NCBI GenBank assembly: GCA_001910725.1
Contig: MJGA01000010.1
Span: 310,001-374,000 of the forward strand
Length of the DNA stretch: 64,000 bases
Source of the DNA: Phanerodontia chrysosporium
Lineage: Eukaryota; Basidiomycota; Agaricomycetes; Polyporales; Phanerochaetaceae
Direction: 5' to 3'
Below are positions 58,151-64,000 of the stretch, in pieces (the first letter of the stretch is position 1; the number at the start of each line of letters is the position of its first letter). The notes beneath the pieces were generated by a model, which ran no database searches, had not been told where the DNA came from, and saw nothing but the letters and a program-made list of their open reading frames with translations. The position numbers were made by a program, and so were the translations under genes.

Positions 58151-59608
58151 TCAGACTGAAAATACTGCAATATATAGATTAGGATACCTTTCCCCAATAA
58201 CTGAGAATATGAGTTTCGTGTGGTCTGTTTCTTCCTTGTTAGTTAGCAGAAGAATCAATGTCGGAAGACCACAGTCGCCACATGAACGTTGACCGTTGAG
58301 TTTGAGAGAGGAGCACGAACTGTCTATCGAACTTTGCTGAGACCCTTGTAGTGTAGACGCCGAACCTTGAACCGCATCCACGACCGTCGCCTGCGTCCCT
58401 TGGGCATCGCAGCGCGATTCTCCAGCTTCTATGCCGTCTATCTACGCGATAGTAGTACCCTCGGACCGGATGCTTCAGTGGACTGTCTTTCAACCGCGCT
58501 TCCACACCGGACCGACACGCATATAAGACCCCCCTCGCGCCGACGCGATCGCCCTCTCAACTCTCCCCTATCCGCACCGCCTGGCAGCGGCTCGCCAATC
58601 CCCACTGCCACCACTCGTCCCTGGGCACGGTTGCGGCTGTGCGCTGCAGCCAAGCACGCCGCCAGGCGCGCCTGCATTCACGTCACCGCGGGGGACAATT
58701 GTACGTCTTTTGTACACCGACTTGACTGGTCTGATACACGTTCCCAGATAAAGCGGAGAATGTGTGTTCATATCCGTCCAGCACTGCCTCGAATCTCTCC
58801 AGCCAGCCTTTGCTGCAGAGCTCCAGCCTTTCCCTGTCAACATGCGTGCGGATGTCAAAGACGGGGCACGATGTGGTGTTCCGCCGCAGTCGCCACCCTC
58901 GCCTCAATACAGATATAGGTACATCTAGAACAAGAACCACGGCAACTTGACTGCCCGCTGTCACGCTTGCAGGATTGACGCGTCCGTGCAGCCTGGTGAC
59001 TTACGTCGAGCTCCGAGGAAGATGTCTCAGGTGAGTCTGTCTCTTGGTCTGGCACCGCCCATGGGTGCTGATAACGCCGCAGGTCGATAACCCCGACGCG
59101 GGCACCCTGCTTTGTGCACCATCCCTGCTTGCACGCTCTGCACATGCACGTCCTGGGATGATGTCCAGGAGTCTTTCGTGATCTCCGGGTATGTCTTTAC
59201 GTAACAGGAGAACACAAGACCCCGACGCTGGGAAGATACGCTACCCAATCAGGCGCCGGGAAGCTTTGTGGCGCTTTATCAGCCTTCGCCCTGTCGCCCT
59301 GCTGGGGACGAGGTTTGCCGCGGCGCCGCAGGACAGGGAACGTGACAGCTGCATATCCACCGCCTCGTCCTGGGCGGAGCCAGGAGCTGGATCATGCCCG
59401 GCTATGCTGCCCAGCGTGCGCCAGCCGACACAGACGACGTCTTCTTGAGCACGGGACAGCGTCATTGGGGCCGCGGGGCGCTGCGCGACAGCCGCCAGGG
59501 AAGGCACGAAGAGGACGTGGCATCTGCGTTGCTACAGCTGCGTGCCCGATAAATGGCCCCGTTGACAGACTCCCCTTCCGAAATGAGCTCGCGCCCGCGA
59601 TCAGACGC
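58151..59608. other. Gap between GST and FAD monooxygenase d
   Basis: About 1.4 kb. Several open frames on both strands, none with a recognisable motif or a run of plausible exons. Confidence 0.4.
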
Positions 59609-59614
59609 TATAAA
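59609..59614 (+). promoter_or_regulatory. TATA box of FAD monooxygenase copy d
   Basis: TATAAA 79-84 nt before the ATG at 59693. Confidence 0.55.
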
Positions 59615-59692
59615 TGAGCCGCGCTGCCCCCCGCGCAGGGCAGCATTCGCGTCCGCGCCCCGCGCCCCTCCCTGTCCTGCCTGCGTGTTACT

Positions 59693-61166
59693 ATGGACCC
59701 CAGCGCGTCCCCACATCCAACACACACTCCGACGCGCGTCGCCGTCGTAGGCGGCGGCATCACAGGCCCTGCACTCGCGATATTCCTCAAGCTCAATGGC
59801 TACGAACCAGTCGTCTACGAGCGCACACAGGGGCCCTGCGAGGCGGGCCTCTGCCTCGGGTGCGTGCCTAGCCTCCATTCCTGCATGACGCGTCGCTCAT
59901 GCCGCCCAGCCTGCAGCCCAACGGCCTGCGCGTACTGGCCAAGGTGCCCGGGCTACTCGCGCACGTCGGTGGATGGCCCGTCGACGAGTACGGGTTCTAC
60001 TCCGTGCTGCCAGAAGACGCGGGCGTGCTCGCGGAACTCGACCAGCCGCGCCAGCTGCGCACGTCCCAGGGCATCGGTCCCGTCGGCATCCGCCGCAGCG
60101 ACCTCCAGCGCCGCCTCTTCACATTCGCGGACGGCCTCGGCGTGAAGGTGCACTGGGGCTGCAAGCTTGAGGCGCTCGAGCAGCGCAGCGACAGCGTACG
60201 GCTCACGTTTGCGAATGGGATGGTGGAAGAAGCGAGCTTTGCTGTGGGGTGCGACGGGCTGCACAGCAATACGCGGATATGTCTCTTTGGCGAGCAGCCT
60301 GCGGATTTCACGGGACTGACACAGGTGCGCTGTCCATCTGTTCTGCTGCTTCCATTTTTGACGATATGCAACCTCTTGTCAGTGCGGTGGCTTTTCGCCG
60401 ATACCAGACCATCTAAGAGGGCGGTCGATGACGATGAGCTTGTACGGAAACGGCGTGCACCTGGTTGCTGTCCAAGTTGATGAGGACACTATGGGCTGGG
60501 CGTGAGTCCTTCCCCGGATTCCTGCGACTCTATGGTAAATGTAATTCGCAGTGTCACACAACGAGAGCCAGAAGCAAAGGAGACGTGGCGAGCGGCGGAA
60601 GAGGATATAGTGTCGGAGCTGAAGAACTCGCAGTTTAGCACGTGGGACTACGGAGGCGGGGAGCTAGTGCGGAACGGGACGCATATAACAAAGGTCCGTC
60701 GCGCCAGCATATTGTATATCGCAAACTGATATACCCCAGTATGGATTGTATGACCGCCCAACACTATCAACCTGGCACGAAGGGCGAGTAGTGCTCATCG
60801 GCGACGCCGCGCATCCTACCAGCCCAGTACGTCCCCATCATGCGCCAACCCGCACCCTGGCACTCACTGCCCCTCCAGCATCTAGGCCAGGGCGCAAACC
60901 AGGCGTTCGAAGACATCGACCTGCTCGTCGGCCTGCTCGAGAAGTACAACCCGAGCGCCGCCGCGCCGAGCACGGCTGCGCTACACGCGGTCTTCAGCGA
61001 GCTCGAGGAGGTGCGCATCCCGCGCACGGCGAAGCTTGTGCAGCTCGCGCGCGCGCAGGGCGAGATCCGCGTCACGCAGGGCGTCGACGCGTGCAAGGCG
61101 CGCAACGACGCGTACCGCGAGAAGTTCCGCAAGAAGCAGCTCGGGAAGGCGCGCCTCGAGTCGTAG
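59693..61166 (+). CDS. FAD-dependent monooxygenase copy d, intact
   Basis: The only fully open copy of this family in the window. Exons 59693-59859, 59910-60324, 60383-60501, 60552-60693, 60740-60826 and 60879-61166 give 405 residues. FAD-binding motifs are RVAVVGGGITGPALAIFLKL with VVYER closing the first fold, CDGLHSNTRICLFGEQP, and VVLIGDAAHPTSP. It then has HLGQGANQAFEDIDLLVGLL and an Arg/Lys-rich C-terminus ending KKQLGKARLES. The group (salicylate-hydroxylase-like, PF01494 type) hydroxylates aromatic or polyketide-like compounds; the substrate is unknown and no biosynthetic partners are adjacent. There is no signal peptide or membrane segment, so it is probably cytosolic. It lies 26-34 kb from the broken minus-strand copies b and c. 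Confidence 0.9.
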
Positions 61167-61810
61167 AGTCTGTGGAGGACTGGTTGCTTGTATTTTTTTT
61201 GTCCTTGGTTGAGTGGACATCACATTGACTTTGTGCACGTTGTATTCTTTGGTCTCATGCCTGTATTGCACTGTACTTTAGGAATATCGTATGCACGAAT
61301 AAGGTTATGTGAACTTGCACATCGGATTCTTTACGTGCCCAAACTGTTCTAACTTCCTGGCAGACGTTGCGCCACAAATATCTTCGCCGCGCCCGCTGTT
61401 GCAATGGTAGAATTTATTGTGAAAGATATACGCGTGGCGACTACTTTGCCGCAGGGTACAATGAGACGATCACCACCGGTTCAAGTGTGGTTCAACGCTG
61501 TGCGACGTCTCGTTGGGGCCGGAGCTAAGGCCACGAAGGCATAGTACGAGGTTTCTGTGATAATGAACTGCGGAAGATAACTTCTTGTAACAAAGCAGCT
61601 CGGCCGTAATTTGCTTGTACAATGGGCTTGAGGAAAGCGTATCGAACCTGACTTTGTCCCTTGTGAGAAGACTGCCGCCCAGGATGTGGCGCGCAGGGGG
61701 TCGTATTTCCTGATTTGGTCGCTGTCCACTTCATCTGCATACCGCTTGGTCGCTGGCCACTCGAACTCACCACGCCCCGAAGCGTATGAAGGCCACACTT
61801 CCTCAGCACA
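61167..61810. other. Gap upstream of FunK1 copy 6
   Basis: About 640 bases. No gene is supported. Confidence 0.45.
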
Positions 61811-61817
61811 TATAAAA
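61811..61817 (+). promoter_or_regulatory. TATA box of FunK1 copy 6
   Basis: TATAAAA about 50 nt before the chosen ATG at 61867. Confidence 0.5.
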
Positions 61818-61866
61818 GTCATGCTTGACCTTACGGTCCGCTCATTTTCGGTACGCTACTCCTATC

Positions 61867-64000
61867 ATGTCCACCGTTCTTCAAGTTTCAACTGAGACTC
61901 CCGTGAAGACAAACCACGGCGCACGTCAGGATATCTCTGGGGTAATTCAGGCCTCCAGGAATGCCGTCGTGGTTGATGCCGGGGGAAGCATACCCCTTCT
62001 GCCGCTTGACCTGTTTTTCGAAACTATCCTTCCTTCCCAGGTCCAATACGCACCGGAGCCTACAGCTCAAGCTGTGCCGAAGATTCTGGAGCTGCTGATC
62101 AATGGAAGGGCCTACTCTAGGAAGAAGCAACGATGGCAAGCGTTCCCAAAGGACCCTAAAGACACCACGAACGAAGGATCTGTTTACCAGGGCTTCATCA
62201 GAATTGCCACATCGATCGAAAGAGCTTTCAAGGCCGTCTATGCTCTGGACAAGAAGATTGCATCAACTACCCAAATGGTCACCGAACCGAACAAGATTCC
62301 AGTTCATGCGCACAGAGATAACAAGACGCGGCCAGATGGAATCTTCGTTTTGCGCAAACGAACGATGCCGAGCGACGTGCATTGGGTCGACGTAGTTGCC
62401 TGTGGCGAGTTCAAGCGTGAATCCAATGTCCGGAACCTCAATGACGTGCGTATCAATACTGTGATATATGTCAGTCCTAACTAACCCGCGCCGATACAGG
62501 ATGTGGACAAGGCTCTTTGGAGTCTCCACCATCTCATGAGGGAGGATCCGCGTCGCAGATTTGCGTTTGCGTTCACGGTTGAGAACAGGACGACACGGCT
62601 CTTGTTCTGCAATCGCTCTCAATTCGCCATTTCAGAACCTTTTGATTTCGTCTTGGTACGTCGCGCATCTGAACGAATGGTTGGGCAGGCATTGATCAAT
62701 GTGAAAGGAGCCCGAGCGTCTCATTCACTCCTTCCTTACGTTCATGTTCGCAAGCGAGGCTGAGCTGGGCTTCGACACGACTATGCAACGCGTCATGGTC
62801 GACAAGAAACCTCAATACGACATCACCGTAACCGACTCGAAGACAGGGAAGACGAGCGTTTACAGAACATTGGAGCTCCTCTCCAACGCTGCTACATTCA
62901 GTCTGCGCGGCCGCGGCACGAGAGTCTGGCGAGCAAGACGCTTGGAGAATGGAAAGCTTTCGGCAGACAACGACGTCGCTATACGAGACAACTGGATAGA
63001 CGACGACAGGGCCAGAGAGGTTGATGTCCTCGAGGAAATCATCGCAGATGTACCCGAAGACCACAGTGGGAGTAATTCTGACGATTCAGCAGGGGACAAT
63101 TCCAATCCTGACCGCGAACGATCGCGCAACGAGCTTCGAAAGTATTTGCTCAACGTGCTGGCTTCCTGGGATGTTGTTATTGATGGCAAGAGGGACACTA
63201 CTCTTCGTGTATACTCATCGGACGCGGCAACCTACAAAATTCGGCAAGACGACACCAATCCCGCGGCTATCCAACGCATGGAGTCGAAGATGGTATCCCA
63301 CCAGTCGGAAGTCAAGAACCATCATTACACTACCTATGACGCCCTCCCTGTCCCCGACAAGGACGATAAATACCGATACCACGTTAAGGCGCACCATCGC
63401 ATCGTTTACGCAGAAATTGGCACGCCCTTGAACAATGTCACGTCCTTGGCCGATGCCCTGTGGTACCTTCGTAAAACAGTCCGGAGTGAGTCTTGCACCT
63501 TATAGGGTGATTGTCGCGGAACATGCTCACGCGTGTGACTTAGTTCTTCAACTAGTCCATTCCGCAGGATGGGTTCACCGTGATATCTCTGGAGGCAACA
63601 TCCTCATTGTCGGCAACATGGTCAAGCTCACGGATTTCGAGTACGCGAAAAGGTGTAGCTCAGACGTGCAGACTGCGGGGCATGATGTGCGCACGGTGAA
63701 TATCTGCTTGCTTCGTAACCTTTACCGACGGCCTGTATTGACGTCGTTATACTATGCGCAGGGAACAGATGCCTTCATGTCTGTAGAAGTCGAAGACCAG
63801 GACTATCAATTCACCGATATTCAGCGCTCCATCCACAAGAACGTCACCAACACCCATCTTCCCAATGATGACGACGATACCCTCCCGATGCTGTACGACA
63901 ACTCTCCTAACGGGGATCAAAATCCCTTCATAGAGGCATCCCAGTATCCATGGCGCTACAACCCTTTGCACGACATGGAGTCGGTCTGGTGGCTTTCCAA
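61867..64000 (+). CDS. FunK1 kinase copy 6, cut by window end
   Basis: FunK1 protein with the same gene plan as copies 3 and 4: exons 61867-62445, 62500-62655, 62708-63485, 63544-63695 and 63762 to beyond 64000, all GT-AG and in frame. Motifs are WSLHHLMREDPRRRFAFAFT, LSNAATFSLRGRGTRVWRA, VAIRDNWIDDDRAREVDV, HHRIVYAEIGTPLNNVTSL, GWVHRDISGGNILIV (HRD about 516-518), KLTDFEYAK and RYNPLHDMESVWWLS at the edge. The catalytic HRD and a DFE are kept, but the N-lobe lysine (K in MILKDSW of copies 3 and 4) is Arg at about residue 338, encoded cga. Between the N-lobe and catalytic loop it has an acidic insert (EDHSGSNSDDSAGDNSN) absent from copies 3 and 4. It is more diverged from those two than they are from each other. 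Confidence 0.87.

Noticed and set aside
1..64000. CRISPR array, plasmid or phage elements, bacterial operons
   Set aside because: No regularly spaced repeats or prokaryotic gene organisation; spliceosomal introns are present in nearly every protein gene.

Overview
The window is nuclear DNA of a filamentous basidiomycete, most likely a wood-decay Agaricomycete (polypore-like). This rests on three things: short GT-AG introns of about 50-60 nt in almost every gene, FunK1 kinases and a DUF6698 protein (both expanded in Agaricomycetes), and moderately high GC. No prokaryotic operon, plasmid, phage or CRISPR feature is present.

Layout. 0-13 kb is an accessory region: a DUF6698 gene, a repeat-rich gap, then a head-to-tail FunK1 array with two decayed fragments followed by two intact genes. 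14.2-25.6 kb is conserved: a Wee1-type kinase (minus) and the Mediator subunit MED12 (plus). 25.7-33.6 kb mixes both kinds: three minus-strand FAD monooxygenase copies (one remnant, two with frame breaks), a truncated FunK1, a GOT1 vesicle-transport gene, and an intron-containing tRNA-Pro(AGG). 34.5-36.5 kb is a divergent G-protein alpha subunit (minus). 39.1-43.4 kb is a divergently arranged pair: a Ser/Pro-rich Mks1-like protein (minus) and UTP6 (plus). 43.4-49.2 kb is mostly a GC-rich gap. 49.2-58.2 kb holds an SKS1/Ran1-like kinase, a PCL/PHO80-type cyclin, ribosomal protein uL11 (L12) and a glutathione S-transferase. 59.7-61.2 kb is an intact FAD monooxygenase, and the window ends inside a sixth FunK1 locus with an altered N-lobe lysine.

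Together. The conserved genes serve cell-cycle control (Wee1, PCL cyclin), transcription (MED12), ribosome production (UTP6, uL11), secretion (GOT1) and signalling (G-alpha, SKS1-like). FunK1 and FAD monooxygenase copies lie between them at several stages of decay, as expected of birth-and-death families.

Caveat. Several otherwise well-preserved genes (MED12, G-alpha, the SKS1-like kinase, the Mks1-like gene, two FAD monooxygenases) contain frame breaks, most of which a single added base would repair, while others are perfectly open. Some of these breaks may be assembly errors. Exon boundaries were placed by eye from splice signals and family motifs; where exon coordinates are given, the exon lengths sum to a multiple of three.
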